Below the pieces are notes generated by a model. It had not been told where the DNA came from, did no database searches, and saw only the letters and a list, made by a program, of their open reading frames with translations. This document shows, piece after piece, positions 27,340 to 36,820 of a stretch of DNA of 64,000 nt (position 1 is its first letter; every line of letters starts with the position of its first letter). A program made the position numbers and the translations under genes. This DNA is from Palsa-504 sp963787645 (GTDB taxonomy: Bacteria; Actinomycetota; Actinomycetes; Streptosporangiales; Streptosporangiaceae), in NCBI GenBank assembly GCA_963787645.1, contig CAWBDS010000001.1:78194-142193 (forward strand). The letters are read 5' to 3'.

Positions 27340-27371
27340 GTCTTCTCGTCCTTGATCTGCGCCCTTGGCAT
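27270..27371 (-). pseudogene. Remnant of a small DUF7218-like protein
   Basis: ATG 27371 starts MPRAQIKDEKTYRKLRDKGE, the N-terminus of a small conserved actinobacterial protein. After GESKG the frame slips, and AARIANAGGV continues in another frame; the rest is missing. The break is next to GGGGGTTGTTCAGATCCTGT (27213-27232), which resembles the end of an IS256-type element. Confidence 0.45.
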
Positions 27372-27561
27372 GTTCGTTCCCCTTCCTTACCTGGCCCGGC
27401 TAGGTCAAGCCAGCCACGCACCTGCCCATATGGGCCGCGATCACACACCAGCCGCTGCTTTGCCGCAGTGCCGGATCAGCGGCACGCACCGTGGCTGACC
27501 GCGGTCCGTTCGGCCAAAATTTTATGATTCAGAACGGAACGTGGCGCTACGGTCCGGGCCC

Positions 27562-29424
27562 CTAGGCAGGATGCTCGTCGTCGGCGCGGTCGCGGAGCTT
27601 GCCGGCGATCCCGGATACGGCCTGGCCGAGCTTGCCCGGGATCACATGGGCCGGGCTGGCGGCGAAGCTGGACTCATCCAGCATGTCCTTGACCATCTGC
27701 AAGGCGATGCGGTTACGGTTCGGCGTGCCCTGCCGCAGAGCCTCGGCCATCATCGTGACCTGGTTCTTGGTGACCTTGGCCGGCATCGGCGGCTCGTGCT
27801 GGTCGACCAGGCACTCGATGATCACCGGGCCGTCCCAGGAGAAGGCCTCGCGCATCTGCTCGGCGCAGGTCCGCGGATCCTCGATGTGCATGCCGCGCGC
27901 GCCGGCCGCCTCGGCGAACTTCACGAAATCGAACGGCGCGAAGTTGACGCCGTATTCGGGATTGCCGAGGAAGACCATCTGCTCCCACTTGATCAGCCCG
28001 AGCGTGTTGTTCTTGATCACCACGATCTTGATCGGCAGGTCGTGCTGCACCGCGGTGAGGAAGTCGCCGAGCTGCATGGTCAGGGACCCGTCGCCGGTGA
28101 ACACCACGACTTGCCGGCCGGGATAGGCGGCGGCCGCGCCGATCGCGTACGGCAGGCCGGCGGCCATCGAGCAGTTGGTGCCGGAGAACGAGAACTGCTG
28201 GCCGCGGCGGATCTTGATCTGGCGTGCCGCCCAGGTCGTGACCGTGCCGGAGTCGCCGCAGATGATCGCGTCGTCGGTCAGCACGTCGTTGAGCGCCCAC
28301 GGCGGCACCTGCGGCTTCATCGGCATGTCGGTGCTGGTGCCGCGCTCTTTCATCAGCGCCCACCATTCGGTCATGCCGTCCTGGGCGCGGGTGAGGAAGT
28401 CGCGGTCGTCGTTGCGGGCCAGCAGCGGGAGCAGTTCGGCCAGGGTGGCCCGGGCGTCGCCGACCAGGGAGACGTCCACCGGGTAGCGCAGCCCGATGCG
28501 CTCGGGCTTGTCGTCGATCTGCACGCAGGCCGCCTGGCCCGGGCTGGGGTAGAACTCGATGTAGGGCATGGTCGAGCCGACGATGAGCAGGGCATCGCAC
28601 TGCTCGAGCGCCTCCTCGGACGGCCGGGTGCCGACCAGGGCGATGGCGCCGGTGGTGTACGGCGAGTCGTCGGGGATGCAGTCCTTGCCGAGCTGGGCCT
28701 TGATCACCGGGGCGCCGAGCTTGTCGGCGACCGCCTCCAGCTCCGCGCCGGCGCCGCGGGCCCCGGCGCCGGCCAGGATGGCGATCTTGGTCTTGCCCTG
28801 CAGCACGGCGGCGGCGGCCTCCAGGTCCTGGCGGACCGGGACCTGGACCGGCGGCCGGTAGGTGGTCGACGTATGGCCGGGCACGTTGCGCCGGAAGCGG
28901 GTGCCGCCCTCGGCGGAGGCCGCCTGGTAGTCGATGGGGAACGCGAGGTGGCTGGGGCCGCGGTGGGTCAGCGAGGTGCGGACCGCGTAGTCGACCACGT
29001 TGATCACGTGCTGCGGTCCCATGATCCGCTGGTTGTACAGCGCCACGTCGTTGAGCAGGTAGTCGGTGTTGACGTCCTGCAGGTAGGACGTGCCGATCAG
29101 GTCGTGGTAGGTCATTCCGGTGATGGCCAGCACCGGCGCCTGCTCGATCCTGGCGTCCAGCAGGCCATTGATCAGGTGCACCGCGCCCGGGGCGGCGGTG
29201 GAGAAACACACGCCGAGCTTCCCGGTGAACTTGGCGTAGCCGACCGCGGCCATCGCGGCGACTTCCTCGTGCCGCACGTGGATGTACCGCATCTTGTCCG
29301 GGTGCTTGCGCAGTGCTTCCATGAAGCCGTTGATGCCGTCACCCGGCAGCCCGAAGATGGTGTCGGCGCCCCACTCGATGAGCCGCTCGACCAGGACGTC
29401 GGATGCGGTTCGGTCTTCTGACAT
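27562..29424 (-). CDS. Thiamine pyrophosphate enzyme, pyruvate oxidase-like
   Basis: The 620-residue protein has the three domains of the TPP oxidase/decarboxylase family: N-terminal Pyr domain (VRHEEVAAMAAVGYAKFTG with the catalytic Glu), central FAD-type domain, and PP domain with GDGSLTMQLGDFLTAV to NN (the TPP-Mg motif). PoxB-type enzymes convert pyruvate to acetate and CO2. ATG 29424 follows GGGAGAAG. It is 29 bases after the stop of the FAD/Fe-S dehydrogenase upstream, so both form one operon behind operator copies 10 and 11. Lactate to pyruvate to acetate is a sensible route. Confidence 0.8.
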   Translation of the reverse strand: MSEDRTASDVLVERLIEWGADTIFGLPGDGINGFMEALRKHPDKMRYIHVRHEEVAAMAAVGYAKFTGKLGVCFSTAAPGAVHLINGLLDARIEQAPVLAITGMTYHDLIGTSYLQDVNTDYLLNDVALYNQRIMGPQHVINVVDYAVRTSLTHRGPSHLAFPIDYQAASAEGGTRFRRNVPGHTSTTYRPPVQVPVRQDLEAAAAVLQGKTKIAILAGAGARGAGAELEAVADKLGAPVIKAQLGKDCIPDDSPYTTGAIALVGTRPSEEALEQCDALLIVGSTMPYIEFYPSPGQAACVQIDDKPERIGLRYPVDVSLVGDARATLAELLPLLARNDDRDFLTRAQDGMTEWWALMKERGTSTDMPMKPQVPPWALNDVLTDDAIICGDSGTVTTWAARQIKIRRGQQFSFSGTNCSMAAGLPYAIGAAAAYPGRQVVVFTGDGSLTMQLGDFLTAVQHDLPIKIVVIKNNTLGLIKWEQMVFLGNPEYGVNFAPFDFVKFAEAAGARGMHIEDPRTCAEQMREAFSWDGPVIIECLVDQHEPPMPAKVTKNQVTMMAEALRQGTPNRNRIALQMVKDMLDESSFAASPAHVIPGKLGQAVSGIAGKLRDRADDEHPA

Positions 29425-29453
29425 TGAGCTTCTCCCAACGGGTAGACGGGTGG

Positions 29454-32400
29454 TCAGCGGGCAGCGCGGCGGATGGCGGCGGCGAGGCCGGCGCACGCCG
29501 CGATCGCGCCGATGCCGGCCAGGATGTTCCGGCGCATGCGGCGGCGCGGGCCCTGCGGGCCGCCGTCGGCATAAACCGTCTCCGGCGGGCCGGCCGCCGG
29601 GCCGTGCTGGCCTTCGCTGAAGGCCAGCTGCATGACCTGGGCCAGGTGCAGGCCGCGCCGCGAGGTCCCGGCCTTGATCTGGCCGCGGCAGCTGAACCCG
29701 TCGGCGATGACCAGGGTCTGTTCGGCCGCGTCCCTGACCGCCGGCAGCAGTTTCCGCTCCCCCGCGGCCATGGACACCCGGTACCGTTCCCCGGCCTCGT
29801 ACCCGAAGCTGCCTGCCATGCCGCAGCATCCGGCGTCGGGAATCTCGACGTCCAGGCCCATCGAGGTGAGCAGGTCCGTCTCCGCGTCGAAGCCCATGAC
29901 CGAATGGTGGTGGCAGTGCGGCTGGACCAGTGCCTTGCGGTGCAGCCGCGGCGGCTGGTAGTCAGGCACGTGGCTGGCCAGGAACTCCGACAGCACGTAG
30001 CTCTGGGACTTCAGCCGCTGCGCGTCCAGGTTGCCGGGCAGCATGTTCACCAGCTCGTCGCGGAAGGTGGCCAGGCAGCTCGGCTCCAGCCCGATCACCG
30101 GGATCCCGGCCTCGATCTGCGGTCCCAGCACCTCCAAGGTGCGGTTCAGGTAACGGCGGGCCAGGTCAAGCATGCCGTAGTCGTACAGCGGGCGGCCGCA
30201 GCACACCCACCGCCCGGGCAGCGTCACCCGGAAGCCGGCCGATTCCAGGACCTGGACGGCGGCGATGCCGACGTCCGGCTCGAAGTAATTCGTGAAGGTG
30301 TCCGGCCACAGCAGGACCGGCGGCGCGTCAGGGTCGCGCGGAGCATGCCCGGTGAACCACGCGGTGAACGTCCGGTCCGCGAACCGCGGGGCCTCACGGC
30401 CCTGAGCGACGCCGCCGGCCAGCTTGACCAGCCGGCTGAGGACCGGGGCGTGCGTGGCGGCATTGGCCAGCCCCGGCGCGTGGCTGGCCAGCCGGGCCCA
30501 GACCGGGATCAGGCCGAGCGCGTAAGCCTGCCGGGGCCGCAGCCGGCCCGAGTAGTAGTGGGACAGGAACTCCGCCTTATAGGTGGCCATGTCCACCTTG
30601 ACCGGGCAGTCGCCCTTGCAGCCCTTGCAGGCCAGGCACAGGTCCAGGGCGTCCTTGACCTCCTCGCTGCGCCAGCGGTCCTTGACCGGGCCGGACGCTT
30701 CGGCCATCTCCTGCAGCAACCGGGCCCGCCCGCGGGTGGAGTGCTTTTCCTGTCTGGTCACCATGAAGCTGGGGCACATCACTCCCCCGTCGGTGTGCCG
30801 GCATTTGCCGACCCCGAAGCAGCGTCCCGCGGCCTCGGCGAAGCTGCCGCCGTCCTGCGGGTAGGCGAACTTCGTGGCCAGCTGCAGCGGCCGGTAGCCC
30901 GGGCCTTCCCGCAGGTGGGCATCCAGCGGGTACGGGTCGACGAGCTTGTGCGGGTTCATCCGGTTGCCGGGATCCCACACCGCCTTGAACTCGGCGAACG
31001 CGCGCATCAGCTCCGGGCTGAACGTCTTGCGCCACAGCTCGGCCCGGCCGTGCCCGTCGCCGTGTTCCCCGGACACCAGGCCGCCGTAGCCCGCGACCAG
31101 GTCGGCGGACTCCTCCATGAAGCGCCGGAACTTCCGCACGCCCTCGGTGGTGCGCAGGTCCCAGTCGATCCGGCAGTGAATGCAGCCCTGGCCCCAGTGC
31201 CCGAAGAAGACGCCGTCGTAGCCGTACCGGTCCAGCTGGGCGGTGAAGTCGCGCAGGTAGTCGCCGAGCCGGTCCGGCGGCACCGCGGCGTCCTCCCAGT
31301 TCGGCCAGCCGGGGTGGCCGCCGAGGCCGACGGGCATCCGGGCGGTCCCGGCCGAGTGACGGCGGATCTCCCAGACCGCGGTCTGGTCTTCCGGGCTCTC
31401 GTACAGCCGGTGGCTCGGCGCGTCCGGCTTGCGGTCCAGCTGGCGGATCAGCTCCTCGGCCTGGGCGTCGGCCTCCTCCTTCGTGTCGCCGCCGAACTCC
31501 AGCAGCACCCAGGCGCTGCCGGGCGGCAGCCGTTCCTCGCCGCCGAAGTTGAAGCCCTTGGCGTGCAGGTTGTCGACCACGTGCCGGCTGGTGAACTCGC
31601 AGCCGATCGGGCCGAACCCCATCAGCCAGGGCACGTCGTACCCGGAAGACGGGATGTCGGGGTAGCCGAGCACCACCAGGCTGCGTTCCGGCGGGGAATG
31701 CACCAGGGCGGTAGTGGCCTCCAGCACCAGCGCGCAGGTGCCTTCGGTACCCACCAGCGCCCGGGCGACGTTGAAGCCCTTCTCCGGCAGCAGGTCGTCC
31801 AGGTTGTAGCCCGACACCCGGCGCGGGATATCTGGCAGGCCCGTGCGGATCGCGTCGCCGTAGGTGTCGGCGATGCGTTTGAGGCCCGCGTAGATCTCCG
31901 CCCGGCGGCCGCCCGCACCGATGATGCGGCCCAGGTCATCCTCGGCGGTCGGCCCGACCCGCATGCGCAGCCCGTCGTAGGTGACGATCTCGAGCTCGTC
32001 GACGTTGTCCGAGGTCCGCGGGCCCTGGCCGTACATGGCGGACAGCACCGAGTGGGTGCCGCAGGAGTTGTTGCCGATCATCCCGCCCAGCGTGGCGTGG
32101 TCGTGGGTGGCGGGGTCCGGGCCGAACGTCAGCCGGTGCGCCTCGGCGGCGTCGCGCAGCTCATCGCAGATCACGCCGGGCTGGACCCGCGCGTGGCGGC
32201 GCTCCGGGTCCAGCTCCACGATGACGTTCATGTACTTGGAGAAATCGAAGACGACCGCCTCATTGACGCTCTGGCCGGCCAGGCTGGACCCGGTGCCGCG
32301 GCCCAGGACCGGCGCCCCGTGCTCCCGGCAGCAGGCCAGCGCCGCCTCCACGTCCGCGGCGTCCCTCGGCAGCACGACCCCGATGGGGACCTGCCGGAAG

Positions 32401-32576
32401 AGCGACGCGTCGTACGCGTACAGCGCCCGGGCCTGCGCGCCGAAGTCCACCTCCCCGGCCACGGCCCGCCTCAGGTCCCTGGCCAGCCTGGATGCGTAAC
32501 CGGGCAGCGGCGGGTTACGCTCCAGACCCGGGTGCCGCGAGGTCTGCAGTTGGGCCAGTGCGTCATCGGTTTTCAC
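29454..32576 (-). CDS. Large FAD/4Fe-4S dehydrogenase (D-lactate/2-hydroxyacid dehydrogenase type)
   Basis: The 1040-residue protein joins a FAD_binding_4 domain (GRGTGSSLAGQSVN near residue 92), a FAD-oxidase C domain (VSGEHGDGHGRAELW), 4Fe-4S clusters (CLACKGCKGDCPV) and two CCG domains (CCGRPLYDYG, CCGMAGSFGYE), in one chain as in Dld-II-type proteins. A final hydrophobic helix (ILAGIGAIAACAGLAAAI) with basic flanks should anchor it to the membrane, passing electrons to quinone. The start is ATG 32576. Operator copy 10 lies 23 bases upstream. Confidence 0.8.
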   Translation of the reverse strand: MKTDDALAQLQTSRHPGLERNPPLPGYASRLARDLRRAVAGEVDFGAQARALYAYDASLFRQVPIGVVLPRDAADVEAALACCREHGAPVLGRGTGSSLAGQSVNEAVVFDFSKYMNVIVELDPERRHARVQPGVICDELRDAAEAHRLTFGPDPATHDHATLGGMIGNNSCGTHSVLSAMYGQGPRTSDNVDELEIVTYDGLRMRVGPTAEDDLGRIIGAGGRRAEIYAGLKRIADTYGDAIRTGLPDIPRRVSGYNLDDLLPEKGFNVARALVGTEGTCALVLEATTALVHSPPERSLVVLGYPDIPSSGYDVPWLMGFGPIGCEFTSRHVVDNLHAKGFNFGGEERLPPGSAWVLLEFGGDTKEEADAQAEELIRQLDRKPDAPSHRLYESPEDQTAVWEIRRHSAGTARMPVGLGGHPGWPNWEDAAVPPDRLGDYLRDFTAQLDRYGYDGVFFGHWGQGCIHCRIDWDLRTTEGVRKFRRFMEESADLVAGYGGLVSGEHGDGHGRAELWRKTFSPELMRAFAEFKAVWDPGNRMNPHKLVDPYPLDAHLREGPGYRPLQLATKFAYPQDGGSFAEAAGRCFGVGKCRHTDGGVMCPSFMVTRQEKHSTRGRARLLQEMAEASGPVKDRWRSEEVKDALDLCLACKGCKGDCPVKVDMATYKAEFLSHYYSGRLRPRQAYALGLIPVWARLASHAPGLANAATHAPVLSRLVKLAGGVAQGREAPRFADRTFTAWFTGHAPRDPDAPPVLLWPDTFTNYFEPDVGIAAVQVLESAGFRVTLPGRWVCCGRPLYDYGMLDLARRYLNRTLEVLGPQIEAGIPVIGLEPSCLATFRDELVNMLPGNLDAQRLKSQSYVLSEFLASHVPDYQPPRLHRKALVQPHCHHHSVMGFDAETDLLTSMGLDVEIPDAGCCGMAGSFGYEAGERYRVSMAAGERKLLPAVRDAAEQTLVIADGFSCRGQIKAGTSRRGLHLAQVMQLAFSEGQHGPAAGPPETVYADGGPQGPRRRMRRNILAGIGAIAACAGLAAAIRRAAR

Positions 32577-32598
32577 GCTGCCTCCCGGATCATGCCCG

Positions 32599-32630
32599 CC
32601 AAAACATATCGTGCCACGATTCAGTTTTGG
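32599..32630. promoter_or_regulatory. Operator copy 10, upstream of the lactate/pyruvate operon
   Basis: The core ATATCGT-GCC-ACGATT is framed by CCAAAAC (32599-32605) and GTTTTGG (32624-32630), which also pair. It lies 23 bases before the start of the dehydrogenase. Confidence 0.6.
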
Positions 32631-32666
32631 TACCGCACGGGCTGATGCTCAAACCACCGCTCTGGT

Positions 32667-32690
32667 AAAAAAATCGCGGCACGACATTTT
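32667..32690. promoter_or_regulatory. Operator copy 11 (degenerate)
   Basis: AAAAAATCGC-GGC-ACGACATTTT keeps the spacing and symmetry with one change in each arm. It lies 68 bases from copy 10. Confidence 0.35.
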
Positions 32691-32879
32691 CTGACAGGAC
32701 TGACCGTCCGCCTCGTGGCGCGGCACGCCTTCGACAAATTCGTCGCAGAACGACATAAGCCCACCATGCCGGGTACGCGCGGCATCATGCGTGCGCTGAC
32801 AGTTCAGCCGGCAAAGGCCGACGCCCAGCGGAAGACGGACCCGAGCCTATGGCGGAAGACGGGTTGCTTCAGGTGGACG

Positions 32880-33560
32880 GCTTACTCGCGGGCGGGTGCG
32901 GGACCGACCGCGAGAGCGCGGCGGACCCCTGCGGCCGAGTTCCGGATGGCTAGGGCCGACTGGTCATCGGTTACCAGTCGGCCGGCCGGGTCCGTGAGGC
33001 CCGAAGCGACGTTCCTGGTGGTCGTCATGGGCGCCGGCGCCCTGGCCGGGGCGTACGCCAGGGGTCGATTCGCGGACCGGCTGCTGCGCCGCGGCCACAT
33101 CCGGGCCCGGATCCTGATCCCGATGGCCTGCCTCCTGGTCATCTCGGCGTTTCTCGGGCCGGCGTCCGCGGTCACCTCGGTGGCCATCGCACTGCCGCTG
33201 CTGATCACCGGTGCGTTCCTGCTCGGCGCGCCGCAGCCGCCGCTGGACGCAGCCCGGCTGGATATCATGCCTGCTCAGCTGCGGGACGCGCCGAAGCCGT
33301 CCGGACCGCGCTGCGGACTCTCGCCGAAGCTGCTGGGCCGACGCTGTTCGGCTACATGTCGCAATACGTTTTCAGCGGCCCCGCGTCCTCCGGCGGCAGG
33401 CAGGTGGCCTAGGCGGCAGCGGATCCACCCAAGCATTGAGCCCGGCGGCTGCCAACGCGCTCGCGGACACCTTCCTCGTCTTCCTCGTGCTACTGGTGGC
33501 CGCGACGGCTCGGGTCCGGTCGGCCCGCGTGAGCGCCGGTGAGACCATGACCGCGGCCAG
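32880..33560 (+). pseudogene. MFS transporter remnant (C-terminal half)
   Basis: From about 33000 the frame reads FLVVVMGAGALAGAYARGRF then ILIPMACLLVISAFLGPASA and ITGAFLLGAPQPPLDAARLD, typical MFS helices. After MPAQLR a one-base slip near 33287 moves the rest (EAVRTALRTLAEAAGPTLFG, then ALADTFLVFLVLLVAAT) to other frames, with an internal TAG near 33409. The start of the gene is missing. Confidence 0.6.
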
Positions 33561-33570
33561 CGCAGGAAGG

Positions 33571-34838
33571 TCACCGAGCGCGGCTTGCCGTCGCCGACCT
33601 AGGCGATGGCCTGACAGCCGGGGCCGCCGGAGCCGGGGGCGGCGCCGGGCGGCGGCGGATCAGGCTGCGGTCCAGTTCGGCGATGCTGCGGGCGCCGCAC
33701 AGCTGCATGGTCATGCGCAGCTCGCTGGCGAGGATGTCGATGCAGTGCCGGACTCCGGCCTCGCCGGCGGCGGCGAGGCCGTACAGGTGGGCGCGTCCCA
33801 CTAGCACGGCCCGGGCGCCGAGCGCGAGGGCGGCGGCGATGTCGCTGCCGCGGCGGAAACCCGAGTCGATCATGACCTCCAGCCGGTCCCCGGCCGCGTC
33901 GACGATCTCCGGCAGCACGTCGATGGTGGCCGGAAGGTGGTCAAGCTGGCGGCCGCCGTGGTTGGACACGATCACCGCGTCGAGGCCCGCGTCGGCGGCC
34001 CGGAGCGCTTCCTCGGGGCGCATCACGCCCTTCGCCACGATCGGCCCGTCCCACAGGTCGCGGATCCAGTCCAGGTCTTCCCAGCGGACGGTGCCGTCGA
34101 ACATGTCCTTGATCTTCTGAAGGGAGCGCTGGTCCGGCGGGCCGATGTTGGGGAAGCTGACCGTCGGGGAGGTGAGGAAGTGCCAGGCCCAGTCCGGGTG
34201 CAGCGTCCCTTCGAGCAATGTGGTGAGCGGCAGGTTGGGGGTGGGCAGCTCCAGGCCGGCGCGCTTCTCCCGCTCGCGCTTGGAGCGCACCACGGTGTCG
34301 ATGCTGAACAGCAGCGCGCTGAACCCGGCCGCCTTGGCGCGGGCGATCGCCTCCCTGATCTCGCCCCGGTCGCCCCAGATGTACAGCTGGAACCACAGCG
34401 GCGTGCCGGTCTGCGCGGCGATGTCCTCCACCGGGGCAGTGGCCAGGGTGGAGATCCCGTAAGGGATACCGTGGTGCCGGGCGGCGCGGGCCACCGCCAG
34501 TTCGCCCTCGTGATGGAACATCCGCGGCGCGCCGACCGGCGACAGGGCGAAGGGCAGCGGGATGCGCTGGCCGAGCACGGTGGTGGCGGTGTCGACCTGG
34601 CTGACGTCGCGCGGCTCGCGGGGCAGGAACTCCAGCAGGTCGAAGGCGGCCCGGTTACGGCGCAGCGTGTACTCGCCTTCGCCGCCGCCGTCCAGGTAAG
34701 CTCGCGACCCCAGCGGGAGCCGGCGCCGGGCCACCTTGGCCACGTCCTCGACGCTGTAGCAGCGCGCCAGCCTCCTCGCCCCGTAGGTGCCGGCGGCTTG
34801 GCCACGCGGAGCAGGGACAGGATCTCAGCAGGCTTCAT
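33571..34838 (-). pseudogene. lldD: FMN-dependent alpha-hydroxy acid dehydrogenase (L-lactate dehydrogenase LldD-like), frameshifted near the start
   Basis: ATG 34838 gives MKPAEILSLLRVAKPP; then the frame slips at about 34793 and continues AGTYGARRLARCYSVEDVAK and the complete FMN barrel, including FQLYIWGDRG, the active site SNHGGRQLDH and IDSGFRRGSDIAAALALGAR. One missing base explains this. The enzyme would oxidise L-lactate to pyruvate. A restart at 34743 would lose about 30 residues. The C-terminal 30 residues are Pro/Ala-rich. Operator copy 12 lies 51 bases upstream. Confidence 0.8.
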
Positions 34839-34888
34839 GTCGCTGCTGCTATCCCTGACCATAAGCGTTAAACACCATGAGACAATTT

Positions 34889-34907
34889 CTTTCGCTCCAC
34901 GATAGAT
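34889..34907. promoter_or_regulatory. Operator copy 12 (one good arm), upstream of lldD
   Basis: TTTCGC-TCC-ACGATAGA. Only the right arm is intact, yet the position before the L-lactate dehydrogenase is as in the other copies. Confidence 0.35.
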
Positions 34908-34974
34908 CCCGTTTCTGCGTGCAGCGGCTGGCTTATCCCGGCTTGTCAGCGGCCCAGGGACCCGGCAAAGTCGC

Positions 34975-35560
34975 TCATGCGGCCTGAAGCAGTTGTCGTG
35001 TCCGCTGCGGGTCGCGGGCGTGGTGGCGGTTGGCGGCGGCGATGTTGGTCTGGCCATCCAGGCGCAGCAAGCTGATGGCCAGGCTGCGCATTCTCTGAAC
35101 CATCCAAGTCGGGTTGCAGGTCCAGGTGTTGTCACAGGTCACGGCCGTTGCGCACACGCTGGCAGGTCCGCTGAGGCTTACGTAACGGGCAGCAGCGAGG
35201 AGAATCTGGGCGGCCGGTTCAGGACCGCATGTCCGCTTTCGGCAGTGCTCGGGCCGCGGGCACACCGTTACGGACCTGCAAAAGTTGGCTTTCCGGACAC
35301 GGCGGCAATCCGCCGCCGCAGCTGGACAGCCTCCTGAACTGCAACGTTGTCCCCGTAGTTCAGAGAACACGCAGCGTCGCCATCACGCGAGGCGCGCTTC
35401 CCGGTCGCTGGTGATCAGGTACACGACCTCGACGGTCTTCTTGCCCTTCTTGGTGACCGTGCGGCGCAGCTGCGCGACCTGGGCGGCGCCGTCGAACCCG
35501 ATCCAGGCCGGCGCCAGCACGGCCTTAATGGTGCGGCGAGCCGCACCGCATTATCTGTGC
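34975..35560 (-). mobile_element. ISAs1-like transposase remnant
   Basis: Two pieces of an ISAs1-type transposase lie in order on the minus strand: RRTIKAVLAPAWIGFDGAAQ with LRRTVTKKGKKTVEVVYLIT (35560-35380), and the C-terminal RSLAISLLRLDGQTNIAAAN then RHHARDPQRTRQLL (about 35100-34975). The stretch between them is scrambled. No ends are seen; it is inactive. Confidence 0.55.
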
Positions 35561-35777
35561 CACCGCCAGGGCAGTCCTGGATAGATCCTGTTGGGCGAGG
35601 CCGGAGATACGGGCCTGCTGGTACTGGGCGCCCCCCGGGACAAGGTCCCGCAGGCAGCCGGCTCGACGGGCCAGTACTGCTTGCGGCACGGACGAGGCCC
35701 GCTGGTGCTGGTGCCAGCTCGATCCGGATGCAACTGATCCGGGGCGGAAGCCGGGTCCGGCTTTCCCGGTGACGGTT
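35561..35777. other. Gap without a supported gene
   Basis: Nothing recognisable on either strand. Confidence 0.4.
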
Positions 35778-36107
35778 TCAGCCGGCCGGTGACGGGATGT
35801 TGAACGCAGCCCGGGCCGCCGCGCTGAACCGCCGGCAAGCTGCGGCGCATGTCGTCGCCGAGCGACGCCACACCCGGGCGGCGCAGGCGATCAGGACGGC
35901 GGCTACCCCTGCTATCGCGTTCCCCAGCCAGATCAGGCGGTGCCAGGCGACCGCCCGGTGCCGAACAGCCTGCTCCGGGCTGGTGATCGCCTCGCCGGCA
36001 TTGAGCCTGGCGAAGATCGCGAGCATCGCAGCCAGGTGCGGATCTGAGCGGCACAGTCTCCGGTTCAGGCGCCGCAGGAGCCACTGCCGCCGGAACGGGA
36101 TTCGCAT
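35778..36107 (-). CDS. DUF3040-like small membrane protein
   Basis: The 109-residue protein starts at ATG 36107 behind GAGGAGG. LRRLNRRLCRSDPHLAAMLA followed by FARLNAGEAI matches the first part of the DUF3040 proteins at 11942 and 38234 (FNRLGAGEAF, FARLTAGEDI), and a membrane helix (LIWLGNAIAGVAAVLIACAA) follows. The C-terminal part is basic and less typical. Function unknown. Confidence 0.6.
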   Translation of the reverse strand: MRIPFRRQWLLRRLNRRLCRSDPHLAAMLAIFARLNAGEAITSPEQAVRHRAVAWHRLIWLGNAIAGVAAVLIACAARVWRRSATTCAAACRRFSAAARAAFNIPSPAG

Positions 36108-36186
36108 GTCGTACCTCCTCGGAGTGACGCCGGGCAGCGCGGGGGCGGAACCGCGCACGCGCGGCCCGCCCCCGACCGGTCACGGG

Positions 36187-36630
36187 TCAGCGCCGGGACA
36201 TCCTGGCGACGGACATCGCCGCCAGCCCCACCACCACTGCCACGGCACCCGTGGCGACGTTGCTGGCGATCGTCCCGGCCGTGGCAGCTCCTGCGACGCC
36301 GCCGAGGATCACCCACGGGGTGATGATCGTCCAGATGCCGACGACGGGCGCGACCCAGGCCATGCCGTGCGTGCGGCCGTAGGCCGACGCCAGGCCGGCC
36401 CCGATCAGGGCCAGCGCGATTCCGGTGATCAGGTCGTTGACGGCGAGACTGTGCATCCCGTTGAAGCCCACCACCCACGGTGAGATGGCCAGGTACAGGC
36501 CGGCCAGGAAGACCAGGCCATCGGCGAGCTGGGCGACCGGCGTAGCCGCCGCCCGCTCGTACCGTGCCCGCAGCTCCATGATGTCCGGATGCCCTTCCAT
36601 TCCGGCGACCGAGCGTGCTTTCATGTTCAT
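36187..36630 (-). CDS. SPW repeat membrane protein
   Basis: The 147-residue protein has two repeats of two helices with the SPW motif: LYLAISPWVVGF and, in degenerate form, IWTIITPWVILG. About four membrane helices are visible. ATG 36630 follows GGCGGAAG. Operator copy 13 starts 16 bases upstream. SPW proteins have no proven function; here it is probably controlled with the other stress genes. Confidence 0.75.
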   Translation of the reverse strand: MNMKARSVAGMEGHPDIMELRARYERAAATPVAQLADGLVFLAGLYLAISPWVVGFNGMHSLAVNDLITGIALALIGAGLASAYGRTHGMAWVAPVVGIWTIITPWVILGGVAGAATAGTIASNVATGAVAVVVGLAAMSVARMSRR

Positions 36631-36645
36631 CGGCTTCCGCCTTTC

Positions 36646-36664
36646 TATATCGTTCTACGATATA
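36646..36664. promoter_or_regulatory. Operator copy 13, upstream of the SPW gene
   Basis: TATATCGT-TCT-ACGATATA, a perfect 8+8 palindrome between the SPW gene and the divergent TDT carrier. Confidence 0.65.
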
Positions 36665-36820
36665 AATATACCCGCATTCGACGTGTCATGCATATCGGCG
36701 GAGGGAATCTCACCGGGAGGCCTCGGGTGGGCTCCGGCACCGCGGCGTCATTACCATCGACTTTCGTCCGTCAGCTGCTCCGGCTAGCGTGGCGCTGAGG
36801 CTCCGGCGACACTGGGCAGC

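Noticed and set aside
29403..32645. A 1080-codon open frame on the plus strand opposite the FAD/4Fe-4S dehydrogenase, and a 626-codon one at 27541-29421 opposite the TPP enzyme.
   Set aside because: Both are mirror frames of well-recognised genes. Their residues are Arg, Gly, Ala, Val and His rich without family motifs, as usual for antisense frames in high-GC DNA.
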